In this document: positions 1 to 8,056 of the stretch, in pieces | Numbering within the stretch: position 1 is the first letter of the stretch | Layout: every line of letters starts with the position of its first letter | NCBI RefSeq assembly: GCF_014696315.1 | Contig: NZ_JACJPX010000053.1 | Span: forward strand, 1 to 56,814 | Source: Calothrix membranacea FACHB-236 | Lineage (GTDB): Bacteria > Cyanobacteriota > Cyanobacteriia > Cyanobacteriales > Nostocaceae | Direction: 5' to 3' | Length of the DNA stretch: 56,814 bases | Program-made: the position numbers and the translations under genes | The notes under the pieces: model-generated | The model's input: only the letters and a program-made list of their open reading frames with translations | Databases searched by the model: none | What the model was told of the DNA's origin: nothing

Positions 1-207
1 CCAATCGGGGGTTTGGGGGAGAATCCCCCAATTGAGTTGGCTTTTTTAATCAGTGACAAATCAATCGCTAATGAGCTTAACCCAAGCGTATTAAACTACA
101 AGCCTTTTTTGTAGATAAATGATGCTGTTGTTTGATTGCCCTATTTTCCAACAACTCTGGGTAATCTAATAAAAAGGGGTAATTAGGAATTGGGAGCGCA
201 AAATCTG

Positions 208-762
208 ATGAAGAATGCTAGAAATCGTTGGATGTTGGCTATTAACTCAGCGGTGATGGTAGGAATACCAACACTACTATTTTTAGCATTCTCCCATCCG
301 GCAACATCTCAAGATTTGGGAAGCTGTTTTATGGTTACTCCCTCTGGGAGAACTATCAGTTTAGGAAAGCTTTGTGGTGTCACACCCCCAGATAACGGAG
401 TTTTTCGGGTACCAATCAAACGCCGAATAGGTAAAACTCCTGTGATTGATGTGACTTTTAATCAGCAACAAACCTTTGAAATGATTTTAGATACAGGTGC
501 AAGTAGTACCCTCATAACGCTTAAAATGGCGGCTAATCTGCAACTCCGACCCACAGGTAAAATAAACGCCCAAATTGCAGACGGTACTGTAGTGCAATTT
601 TTGACTAGTCAGATCAAAGATATTAGTGTTGGTGGAGCTGTAGCTAATAATATAGAAGTTGCGATCGCACCCAAAGCTAGTATTGGTCTACTAGGTCACG
701 ATTTTTTTGACAACTACGACATCAAGATTTTAGAAAAAGAAGTGGAATTCCGCCAGCGCTAA
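208..762 (+). CDS. Secreted retropepsin-like aspartic protease
   Basis: Predicted clan AA (retropepsin-like) single-domain aspartic protease of about 184 residues, probably exported. The ATG at 208 starts a typical signal sequence (basic start, hydrophobic stretch ending near HPATS). An upstream in-frame TTG at 190 would add only six residues and has no better ribosome site. The catalytic DTG lies in ILDTGASSTLIT (Asp about residue 95). A glycine-rich flap-like region follows, and the hydrophobic GLLGHDFF block near the C-terminus is typical of the family. Such proteins act as homodimers, each chain giving one Asp. The substrate is unknown. The gene stands alone and is followed at once by a repeat element. 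Confidence 0.8.
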   Translation: MKNARNRWMLAINSAVMVGIPTLLFLAFSHPATSQDLGSCFMVTPSGRTISLGKLCGVTPPDNGVFRVPIKRRIGKTPVIDVTFNQQQTFEMILDTGASSTLITLKMAANLQLRPTGKINAQIADGTVVQFLTSQIKDISVGGAVANNIEVAIAPKASIGLLGHDFFDNYDIKILEKEVEFRQR

Positions 763-773
763 AGTGCAAGAGG

Positions 774-889
774 CTAGTACCGCAAGGCGGAATTCAAAAT
801 TCAAACAGAGTAAGCTTTTTGTTGATTTTGTAGACGCAAAGCAGCTTCCCGTGGGGTATGGTCTGTTTATTTACGCCGTGCTGTACTAG
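774..889. repeat. MITE-like element, copy 1
   Basis: This starts with CTAGTACCGCAAGGCGGAAT and ends with TTTACGCCG...GTACTAG, so the ends form an imperfect inverted repeat around CTAGTAC. The same ends and core (GTAAGC.TTTTG, TGGTCTG.TTATTTACGCCG) recur at 25253-25366. This copy carries about 26 extra bases near 830-856 (GACGCAAAGCAGCTTCCCGT) that the other copy lacks. No coding capacity. Most likely a non-autonomous transposable element. Confidence 0.7.
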
Positions 890-979
890 TTTTTTACTCA
901 GCAACATCACTTGCGCGATTGCCGGGAAACCCGTTTAACATAGTGGCTCCTCAGCGCTCAGCACTATTAAGACTAACTC

Positions 980-1363
980 TTAAAACTTGTATCCTCTAGC
1001 AAGCCAATATTGCCAGTCTGCAAGTGCTTCTTGGGTGTCTTCATCAGCATCTAATGCTTCTATTTCTGACAGCTTTGCCGAAAATATATCTTCATCGTCG
1101 CCACCAGGATAGACTACTTCAACATACATATCTTTTAAACAATCATCGTCAGGTGCCATTGCTAAAACTTCGACTTGTTTCTCTTCAATGACTCCTGTTT
1201 TGCGTGCTTTCTTTTTCAACTTGGCGTTAAAGGGAAAGTTCAGGGTATCGTCTAGGTAGTAGTACCAACCCATCGCCCGTTCCTCTTTATCATTACCAGT
1301 ATCGGCAATGATCTCTGTTTCAATGCGACTCTCGCGAGTTTCATCCCTTTCAACATTAGGCAT
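980..1363 (-). CDS. CcbP-like calcium-binding protein
   Basis: Acidic protein of 127 residues resembling the cyanobacterial CcbP calcium-binding family. In Anabaena, CcbP sequesters Ca2+ and is degraded during heterocyst differentiation. Visible features are the block MGWYYYLDDTLNFPF (about residues 31-45), a middle part with basic residues, then the acidic runs MAPDDDC and YPGGDDEDIF and a C-terminal WQYWLARG. It has no signal peptide and no EF hand, as expected for CcbP, which binds calcium through a surface of acidic residues. It stands alone between a repeat and a long intergenic region. The family assignment is by recognition. Whether this copy works in heterocyst control or is a paralogue cannot be told from sequence. 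Confidence 0.7.
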   Translation of the reverse strand: MPNVERDETRESRIETEIIADTGNDKEERAMGWYYYLDDTLNFPFNAKLKKKARKTGVIEEKQVEVLAMAPDDDCLKDMYVEVVYPGGDDEDIFSAKLSEIEALDADEDTQEALADWQYWLARGYKF

Positions 1364-1518
1364 AAAATCCAGGCTTGCATAGGATAAATGTTCAAATATG
1401 TATACCTTGTTGGCGATCGCCTGTCAATTTCTTATGACTTCTCTGGACTAAAAACTCCAGGCGTGTTTTAGGCTAATTCCTCCATTTTTTGGTTTTTAAG
1501 CGATAAATCACCTAAATT

Positions 1519-1551
1519 AGACCCCCGGCTTTTTGAAAAAGTTAGGGGTCT
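1519..1551. terminator. Hairpin, possible terminator
   Basis: AGACCCC is repeated in inverse as GGGGTCT, with an inner CTTTTT/AAAAAG match, giving a two-part stem. It lies 150 bases upstream of the CcbP-like gene, so it is not that gene's terminator. Its role is unclear. Confidence 0.4.
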
Positions 1552-2148
1552 GGACAGCAACTTTTGCTTCAGTCAGTGCTATTCACCAATCAAGTGTGGT
1601 CTAGTTACACAAACTAGGCTCGCGCAAGCATACCTTTACAAGTTGAGTGAGTTGAGTCTTGTGTAGCGCTAAAACAGTGTTACTCTACCCCCAGAGTATT
1701 TTGTATCACTTCAAAAATAAGATATTTGTCTTGCCATCTCTGAATAACCTCTATTTCATCAAGATAGAGAGTATTAAATTTAACTTTAGGTATTTTACTA
1801 TCATATATCAAAGTATTTTTTTTAAAGGAGGCAATAATTTTCTATATATTTTTGATAAAATCTTGAAAAACAAAGATTTTCATGCCACAGATATAAAACA
1901 TTTTGGTAAAGCTATTATAAAATTTATTTAATTTTTGAATAAGTTTCAGTAAAATTTTTTGTAATTTTAGCCGTGTATTTTTCGGTAATTACACTTACTG
2001 ATTGCGGCAACAAGAATTTCTAACTTTGGTAATTAAGTTTGCACAAAATGAGAATGACTCACCTGGGTACTTGCCTATATCGTATTAATCAAGCGAGGAG
2101 AAAAGCAAGCTAACTAACGGCAAACAACTCGCGAAACTAATAAAAACC

Positions 2149-2153
2149 AGGAG
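2149..2153 (+). promoter_or_regulatory. Ribosome binding site of first peptide gene
   Basis: AGGAG stands nine bases before the ATG at 2163. This is the strongest ribosome site in the cassette and supports this small gene as real. Confidence 0.7.
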
Positions 2154-2162
2154 ACTTTAATC

Positions 2163-2381
2163 ATGTCTAACGAACTATTTACCGCAGTATCCGTTGAAGA
2201 ACAAGAAATCGTAGCTGGTGGTGGTACTCTAGCTTCTCTGGAATCATTAAGCGCAGTTTTCAGCAATACAAAAGCCTTTGGTTTTACAAAGACTGGGCCT
2301 AATAATGCAGAATCAGGTGCTGGCTTCGAGAATACTAATCTTTCATTGGCTACTCTCAAAGGTGTGCTTGGAATAATTTAA
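2163..2381 (+). CDS. Double-glycine leader peptide (bacteriocin-like precursor 1)
   Basis: Precursor of 72 residues with a leader of the double-glycine type: MSNELFTAVSVEEQEIVAGG. The leader carries the acidic, hydrophobic pattern recognised by C39 peptidases, and cleavage is expected after Gly19-Gly20. The released core of about 52 residues is rich in Ser, Gly, Asn and Leu, with no cysteine and no obvious modification motif, and ends in the hydrophobic VLGII. It resembles the small bacteriocin-like precursors common in Nostocales. The C39 exporter gene downstream (3023) is the likely processing and export partner. Killing, signalling or another role cannot be told from the sequence. Confidence 0.8.
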   Translation: MSNELFTAVSVEEQEIVAGGGTLASLESLSAVFSNTKAFGFTKTGPNNAESGAGFENTNLSLATLKGVLGII

Positions 2382-2508
2382 TGCAGTTTGCCTTCCAAAA
2401 CTCTGCATTCAGTCAATGATAATTATTCTTGACTTACAATTATCAAGAGTTGTTTTCGATGACTTTTATCATTGCTCAGTGATTTAAATCTCTAGCAGCA
2501 CACAAATC

Positions 2509-2562
2509 AATGAAACGACCTCTGTGTAATCCATACTTGTGGTGAACTAAGGTCGTTTCATT
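2509..2562 (+). promoter_or_regulatory. 13-bp hairpin between the two precursor genes
   Basis: AATGAAACGACCT at 2509-2521 is the exact inverse of AGGTCGTTTCATT at 2550-2562, with a 28-base loop. It sits after precursor 1 and 54 bases before the start of precursor 2. There is no long T-tract after it, so it could be an attenuator, a processing site or an mRNA stabiliser that sets the ratio of precursor 1 to the export genes. Confidence 0.6.
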
Positions 2563-2615
2563 ATCCATATAAATATGAGTTGGTGCGGAAATTAAAATTT
2601 CTAAAAGGCAACATT

Positions 2616-2939
2616 GTGTCTAACGATATCAACCTCAAAACTTCTGATTTATTCTTGGATTTGTCTGAAGAAGAACAAGCCTCTATAGTTGGTGGAATTT
2701 CTAGTTCACAATTTGCTTTCTACTTCCAAATGAGACGGATTATCTCTTTAGCTGGAAGTCAAACAAGTATTTCTACAGGTGGACAAAATCTTTCTCTTAG
2801 CCAACAATCTAATGCCGCATATATGTCTTCAGAAATTACCATTGGTGTGAATCCATCTTTTTTTGCTGGGGGAAGTATTCAGAGTAGAAACAGACGCTTT
2901 AATAGCTTCTTACGCTTATTATGGTCAATTATGAATTGA
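2616..2939 (+). CDS. Double-glycine leader peptide (bacteriocin-like precursor 2)
   Basis: Second precursor, 107 residues from the GTG at 2616. This start is chosen because AAAAGG lies seven bases upstream and because the new N-terminus, MSNDINLKTSD, then matches the MSNELF start of precursor 1. The upstream in-frame TTG at 2580 is less likely. The leader ends in LSEEEQASIVGG, a clear double-glycine site. The core of about 80 residues has no cysteine, is rich in Ser, Gln and Asn, contains FAFYFQMRR soon after the cleavage site and has a basic C-terminal part (QSRNRRFNSFLRLLWS). The core is unrelated to that of precursor 1. No maturation enzyme lies nearby, so the peptide is probably exported unmodified after leader removal. 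Confidence 0.75.
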   Translation: MSNDINLKTSDLFLDLSEEEQASIVGGISSSQFAFYFQMRRIISLAGSQTSISTGGQNLSLSQQSNAAYMSSEITIGVNPSFFAGGSIQSRNRRFNSFLRLLWSIMN

Positions 2940-3022
2940 TTATATATTCTTGAAAAATTTTTAATCACATAGCACTAAATCGATAGTTTTCTAAATTGCC
3001 GGATGTGTAAAGTAGCTGGCTT

Positions 3023-5173
3023 ATGAAATATAAATTTGTCAAACAGCATAGTGAAGAAGATTGCGGGGCTGCTTGCCTAGCTACAATTGCTAAACATTAT
3101 GGGCATAATTTTACTCTCAGCCACATCCGAGAAGCTGTAGGTACGGGACAATTTGGTACTACCTTATTAGGGTTAAGACGCGGCGCAGAAATATTAGGCT
3201 TTAATACTCGTCCTGTTAAAACTTCACCAGAACTGTTAAACCGGATGCATGAAGCACCCTTACCAGCAATTATTCACTGGAAAGGGAATCACTGGGTTGT
3301 TTTATATGGTAAAAAGGGCAAAAAATGTTTAATCGCTGATCCGGCTGTAGGGATTCGCCATCTTTCTAAAAAAGATTTGGCTGAGGGTTGGACAGATTGG
3401 TTAATGCTATTACTGGAACCAGATCCAGTCAGATTTTTTACTCAAAAGGATGATAATATTGGTGGCTTTTGGCGCTTCTTTAAACGTGTTTGGAATTATC
3501 GCGCAATTCTAGCACAAGCTTTTCCACTGAATTTAATATTGGGCTTACTCTCTTTAGCTTCTCCATTTTTATTACAAATCCTCACGGATGATGTTTTAGT
3601 TCGCGGGGATACTAGCTTACTAACTACTGTGGCAATATCTGTAGTAGTAATGAATTTTATTTCTAGTAGCCTTTCATTTGTACAATCTAATTTAATTGCT
3701 AACTTTGCTCAACGCTTGCAATTAGGGATGGTAATGGAATTTGGCAGACAAATTCTGCGATTACCTTTAACTTATTATGAAACTCGTCGTAGTGGAGAAA
3801 TAGTTAGCCGATTACAAGATATTGAACAGATAAATCAATTAGTAGCGCAAGTAGTTGTGGGCTTACCTAGCAAGTTTTTTATTGCAATCATATCTTTAGG
3901 ATTGATGATTTTTTATAGCTGGAAATTAACTATGGTAGCAGTCTTCATCTCTATATTTATGACTCTATCAACAATAGTGTTCCAGCCCACATTGCAGCAA
4001 AAAACTCGCGAATTATTAGTTACAGAAGCTGAAACCCAAGGACTTTTAGTAGAAACATTCAAAGGCGCGCTGACTCTCAAAACTACTGCGTCTGCTCCTC
4101 AATTTTGGGATGAACTACAACACCGATTTGGTCGTCTTGGGAATCTCACCTTTCGCACCATGCAGATTGGTATTATTAATAATACTTTTTCTGGGTTTAT
4201 TTCTGCGATTGGTGCAGTTGTTTTGCTGTGGTTTGGTGGTAACTTAGTAATTAATCCCACAGAAAACCTCAGTATTGGGCAATTAATGGCGTTTAACTCC
4301 ATGAATGGGAATTTTTTGGGGTTAATTGCTACTGTTATTAGTTTTGTGGAAGAATTTACGCGGGCTAAAACTGCTACACAACGCCTAACAGAAGTTATTG
4401 ATGCTACTCCAGAAAATGAAGGTGACGGACGCAAACCTTTAGCTTATATTGCCAATGATGCTGATATTAACTGTACTAATCTCAGCTTCCATTATGCTGG
4501 TCGCCTGGACTTGTTAGATAATTTTTCGTTAACAATTCCAGGTGGTCAAGTTGTGGCATTAATTGGTAAATCTGGTTGTGGTAAAAGTACTTTGGCAAAA
4601 TTAATTGCTGGTTTATACCAACTGCAATCAGGTAATATCCAAATTGGTATATATAACATCCAAGACCTTTCTCTAGATTGTTTGCGTCAGCAGATTGTGC
4701 TAGTTCCCCAAGATGCTCACTTTTGGAATCGTTCTATTGTCGAAAACTTCCGTTTAGGAACGCCGCATATTAGCTTTGAGCAGATTGTCAGAGCTTGTCA
4801 AATTGCTGGAGCCGACGAATTTATTAATAAATTCCCAGAGAAATATCAAACTATTTTAGGAGAATTTGGTGCCAATATCTCTGGCGGACAACGCCAACGA
4901 TTAGCGATCGCACGGGCTATTGTTACAGATCCACCAGTATTAATTTTGGATGAATCCACTGGTGGACTCGATCCAGTCAGTGAGGCGCAGGTTTTGGATC
5001 GGCTGTTTGAGCATCGCCAAGGTAAAACCACCATTTTGATTACACACCGCCCCAAAGTAATTAACCGTGCTGATTGGGTGGTTTTGCTAGAAAACGGCAA
5101 ATTAAAACTGCAAGGTTCCTTAAAAGATTTGATATCCCAACCAGGTGACCATCTAGATTTTCTCATTCCTTAG
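3023..5173 (+). CDS. Peptidase-containing ABC exporter (C39 type)
   Basis: Protein of 716 residues that should cleave double-glycine leaders and export the peptide with ATP. Domain order: N-terminal C39 cysteine peptidase (residues 1 to about 130), with the catalytic triad readable as Cys14 in EEDCGAACLA, His90 in GNHWVVLYG and Asp106 in IADPAVG; a transmembrane domain of about six helices (roughly 165-440); and a nucleotide-binding domain with Walker A GKSGCGKST (about 514), signature SGGQRQR (about 620), Walker B VLILDES (about 640) and the H-loop ITHRPK. The length is normal for the family. All catalytic residues are intact. It starts 83 bases after precursor 2, and the HlyD gene follows after 29 bases, so the four genes look like one transcription unit. 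Confidence 0.93.
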   Translation: MKYKFVKQHSEEDCGAACLATIAKHYGHNFTLSHIREAVGTGQFGTTLLGLRRGAEILGFNTRPVKTSPELLNRMHEAPLPAIIHWKGNHWVVLYGKKGKKCLIADPAVGIRHLSKKDLAEGWTDWLMLLLEPDPVRFFTQKDDNIGGFWRFFKRVWNYRAILAQAFPLNLILGLLSLASPFLLQILTDDVLVRGDTSLLTTVAISVVVMNFISSSLSFVQSNLIANFAQRLQLGMVMEFGRQILRLPLTYYETRRSGEIVSRLQDIEQINQLVAQVVVGLPSKFFIAIISLGLMIFYSWKLTMVAVFISIFMTLSTIVFQPTLQQKTRELLVTEAETQGLLVETFKGALTLKTTASAPQFWDELQHRFGRLGNLTFRTMQIGIINNTFSGFISAIGAVVLLWFGGNLVINPTENLSIGQLMAFNSMNGNFLGLIATVISFVEEFTRAKTATQRLTEVIDATPENEGDGRKPLAYIANDADINCTNLSFHYAGRLDLLDNFSLTIPGGQVVALIGKSGCGKSTLAKLIAGLYQLQSGNIQIGIYNIQDLSLDCLRQQIVLVPQDAHFWNRSIVENFRLGTPHISFEQIVRACQIAGADEFINKFPEKYQTILGEFGANISGGQRQRLAIARAIVTDPPVLILDESTGGLDPVSEAQVLDRLFEHRQGKTTILITHRPKVINRADWVVLLENGKLKLQGSLKDLISQPGDHLDFLIP

Positions 5174-5202
5174 TTAATACTCATTTTCAGAGGGGATATG
5201 AT

Positions 5203-6612
5203 ATGCTCTACATCCATAATCAGAAAGTCCTACCTGAAGTCCAAGAAGATTTTATTCCTCCTGTGAGTGCTTGGACATCATTAGCAGGAATTTTTCTTGT
5301 TGGTAGTTTTGGTTCTGCGATCGCCCTCTCTTCATGGGTGAAATATAATGTCACCGTTAAAGCTCCAGCCAGTATCCGTCCTACTGGTGAACTTCGGCTA
5401 GCACAACCGAAAATGGAGGGAACTATTAAACGGATTTTGGTGCAAGAAAATCAAGTGGTTAAGCAAGGTGATATTATTGCTTACCTTGATGATGAACAAT
5501 TACAAATTAAAAAGAACCAACTGCAAGGGAATATTCAACAGGGTAGGTTACAAATAGATCAAATTGATGCTCAAATCAAGAATTTAGATAGCCAAATGCA
5601 AGCAGAAAAGACAGTAATTGAGCGGACTGTAGCTGCAGCTGAATCTGATTTAGTACGTAACCAAAGAGAGTATCAAGAACGTCAAGTTATAACTCAAACC
5701 GACTTACAAGTAGCAGAAGCTAATTTGCAAAAAGTCTACACAGATTTGCAAAAAGCTCAAGCTGATTTGGACTTTGCAAATTTAGACCGCGATCGTTATG
5801 AACAATTAGCAAAAGAAGGTGCTATTGGTAAGCGAGAATTTGAGCAAAAAAAATTCTTAGTTGAACAGACAAAAGCTGTTGTTGAAGGTGAGAGAAAAGC
5901 TGTTGAGATAGCTCAGGCTAAAGTGGAATCAGCCAAATCTGCAATTAATCCCACTAATGCAACAGTCGCAATAGCTAAAGAACGGATTGCTCAAGAAGTT
6001 GCTAGAGGTCAAGCCAACATTGCTACCTTAAATAAAGAAAGACAAGCTTTAATTCAGCGACGAGTTGAAATTCAATCCCAATTGATGCAATTTCACAAAG
6101 AACTTGAGCAAGTTTTCAATCAACTACAAAACACTGTTATTCGTGCAACTACTGAAGGTACTATCCTTAAGCTCAATTTACGCAATCCCGGGCAAGTTGT
6201 GGGTGCTAGTGATGCGATCGCAGAAATTGCACCTAGCAATGCACCTTTAGTAATTAAAGCCATGATTCCCACTCAAGATATTAAAAGTGTAGAAGTTGGT
6301 CAAGAAGTACAATTACGAATAGACTCTTGCCCTTATCCTGATTATGGTACTCTCAAAGGAGTTGTGAATACAGTTTCTCCAGATGTAATTACATCTCAAA
6401 ATAACAGTACAAATTCTCCAACATCTAGTTCTAATGTTCTGGCTGCTGGCTATTTTGAGGCTACTATCGCACCAGAAAGTTTAGTATTCGGTCATCAGAA
6501 ACATCAGTGCCATATCCAATTAGGTATGGATGCTAAAGCTTATATTATTTCTAAAAGAGAAACAGCACTGCAATTTATGTTGCGAAAGGCAAGATTAATT
6601 ACTGATATATAA
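5203..6612 (+). CDS. HlyD-family membrane fusion protein
   Basis: Periplasmic adaptor of 469 residues. It joins the inner-membrane ABC exporter to an outer-membrane channel of the TolC type, which is not encoded in this window. One membrane helix (about residues 25-45) is followed by a lipoyl-like half (PKMEGTIKRILVQENQVVKQG), a long coiled coil rich in Gln, Glu, Lys and Ala (about 100-310), the second lipoyl half (TTEGTILKLNLRNPGQVV) and a beta-barrel part. AGGGG lies seven bases before the ATG. The 29-base gap from the exporter gene indicates co-transcription and a shared role. Confidence 0.9.
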   Translation: MLYIHNQKVLPEVQEDFIPPVSAWTSLAGIFLVGSFGSAIALSSWVKYNVTVKAPASIRPTGELRLAQPKMEGTIKRILVQENQVVKQGDIIAYLDDEQLQIKKNQLQGNIQQGRLQIDQIDAQIKNLDSQMQAEKTVIERTVAAAESDLVRNQREYQERQVITQTDLQVAEANLQKVYTDLQKAQADLDFANLDRDRYEQLAKEGAIGKREFEQKKFLVEQTKAVVEGERKAVEIAQAKVESAKSAINPTNATVAIAKERIAQEVARGQANIATLNKERQALIQRRVEIQSQLMQFHKELEQVFNQLQNTVIRATTEGTILKLNLRNPGQVVGASDAIAEIAPSNAPLVIKAMIPTQDIKSVEVGQEVQLRIDSCPYPDYGTLKGVVNTVSPDVITSQNNSTNSPTSSSNVLAAGYFEATIAPESLVFGHQKHQCHIQLGMDAKAYIISKRETALQFMLRKARLITDI

Positions 6613-6952
6613 ATCAGTATATTTCATCTAAGCCAAATTCTCTGTGTAGTCAGTTAACAAAAAATAAGAAAGTATAAAGCGTACATATATTTGTACGAAA
6701 ATTTCAAAATAGAGCTATATTTAGCGTTTAAATAGTTGATTGTCTGGGTTTAGGCAATCAAGACTTTTATTTGCAAAGCACCAAGATTTATTTAATCATT
6801 AATCTATTAAAAATTTATGCATATTTTTGTAATTATCATCAATCTTATGAGCAGTTTTCTTATTCAATTTAAACATTTCACCAAATATAAATCTGATATA
6901 TTTTGCTTTAAAGCTTTATTTACTCGGCATAAAATACCCATCCAAACTTCCT
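6613..6952. other. Intergenic region after the export cassette
   Basis: About 340 AT-rich bases. It holds a likely terminator (6736-6770) for the cassette. I see no gene; short open frames here have low-complexity AT-rich content. Confidence 0.5.
6736..6770 (+). terminator. Probable rho-independent terminator of the export cassette
   Basis: TTGATTG (6736-6742) pairs with CAATCAA (6755-6761), with a 12-base loop, followed by GACTTTTATTT. It is correctly placed 120 bases after the HlyD gene. The stem is short and AT-rich, so termination may be partial. Confidence 0.5.
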
Positions 6953-7660
6953 GTGAAACTGCTATTGTGGACGCAAGTTATACTTTTAATAGCCAGCTTC
7001 ATAACCCTCCTCTGGTTTATCAACTCTGAATTAAGAATTCGGCAAGCATTAAAATGGTGGTCTTATCAAGAGTCGATAAAACGATTTTTAGAAGCTGAAA
7101 AAATTCGGGATGATATATTGCAGGAATCTTTTATTATCAGGCGCAATCTAGAAATGTTAACAGCAGATAATTTAGATTTATCAGTTAACAAAATTCAAGA
7201 ATCTGTTAAAAAAATTGACAGGTTCCATCACTCTTTGGTGGAATTGAGCGATCGCTTATTTCCATCGCAGCTACAGTATAGCTTGCCGTTAGCGATTGAT
7301 TGTTTATTACAGTCTAGGCTGACGAATCATTCTCAGTTCTCTTTTCACAGTGATATGCCAGTAATCTGGCAAAATCAGTCAACCGAACAAAGCTTAGTAA
7401 TTTTAAGCTTATTAGAGGAGTTGCTTACAATAGCTTTGCCGCAAGTTTTAGCACCTGTATCAATTTATATTAATTTAAAGCAATGCAAGAATTTATGCCA
7501 TTTAATGGTACAAATTACTTATCCGGATGTATCTACACGTGTTTCTTACGCTAATCTACGAGAATTAAAATATTTATGTGACAGCTTTTACCTATTAACT
7601 TCGGGTAAATGTTTTTATCGTAGTACCAGCCTCATGCTAACTTGGTATTTCTACTGGTAA
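6953..7660 (+). CDS. Membrane-anchored protein, degenerate sensor-kinase-like
   Basis: Protein of 235 residues starting at GTG. One N-terminal membrane helix (about residues 4-24) is followed by a helical region whose pattern, AEKIRDDILQESFIIRRNLEML, recalls the dimerisation helix of NarX/DesK-type kinases. A second helical part (HHSLVELSDRLFPSQLQ) also fits the helical bundle. The expected phospho-accepting His is missing (Gln or Asp stand in the right place), and no N, G1 or G2 ATP-binding box is visible in the C-terminal part. I infer a kinase-derived protein without kinase activity, perhaps a modulator of the regulator at 8057. It may also simply be an unknown family. The ribosome site is weak. 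Confidence 0.5.
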   Translation: MKLLLWTQVILLIASFITLLWFINSELRIRQALKWWSYQESIKRFLEAEKIRDDILQESFIIRRNLEMLTADNLDLSVNKIQESVKKIDRFHHSLVELSDRLFPSQLQYSLPLAIDCLLQSRLTNHSQFSFHSDMPVIWQNQSTEQSLVILSLLEELLTIALPQVLAPVSIYINLKQCKNLCHLMVQITYPDVSTRVSYANLRELKYLCDSFYLLTSGKCFYRSTSLMLTWYFYW

Positions 7661-8056
7661 GTATCAGTTATCATTACTATCAGCAGTCTCAATTGAAGAA
7701 CTCTAGATCGTCAATTTGATAATTGCTCAGGGCATCTTCCTTTGTCAATAACATAATTACAAATTATACAATCATAAATTCAGCGTTTTTTCTGATAAAA
7801 ATTAACAGTCTAGCTTCAAATAGCTGCTTTTACTTCGACTGATTGCTAAGTAGAGAGTCAGAAATACTAGCCCTTAATTTCCTGAATTTCCTTTTTATCC
7901 TGCGATTTTCTGTAATTTATCAATATTTGCAAGGAAATGCTGTGAATAGGCATGAAAAGAATAACAAATGACAAAAAAACACAATTTTCATCTGTATTGC
8001 TATAGGCAGTAGATGAAAACTTAGTATTTACTTAGTTCGATAATGAGGTGTTAATT
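7661..8056. other. Intergenic region before response regulator
   Basis: About 390 AT-rich bases with no gene, tRNA or clear repeat that I can see. It presumably holds the promoter of the response regulator at 8057. Confidence 0.4.

Larger units (their letters stand above)
1364..2162. other. Long intergenic region before the peptide cassette
   Basis: About 800 bases with no convincing gene. It becomes strongly AT-rich after 1660. It holds one strong inverted repeat (1519-1551) and, at its end, the leader and ribosome site of the first double-glycine peptide. I found no clear -35/-10 pair in front of 2163, although the cassette's promoter should lie here. Confidence 0.5.

Noticed and set aside
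1659-1931. Open frame of 90 codons upstream of the peptide cassette
   Set aside because: Starts with TTG, has no ribosome site, and reads as low-complexity Phe, Ile, Lys and Asn typical of AT-rich non-coding DNA.
2114-2359. Minus-strand frame opposite precursor 1
   Set aside because: Shadow of the plus-strand double-glycine gene, which has a good ribosome site and leader motif.
6817-7029. Frame in another phase over the start of the kinase-like gene
   Set aside because: AT-rich, overlaps the better frame at 6953 and has no recognisable domain.
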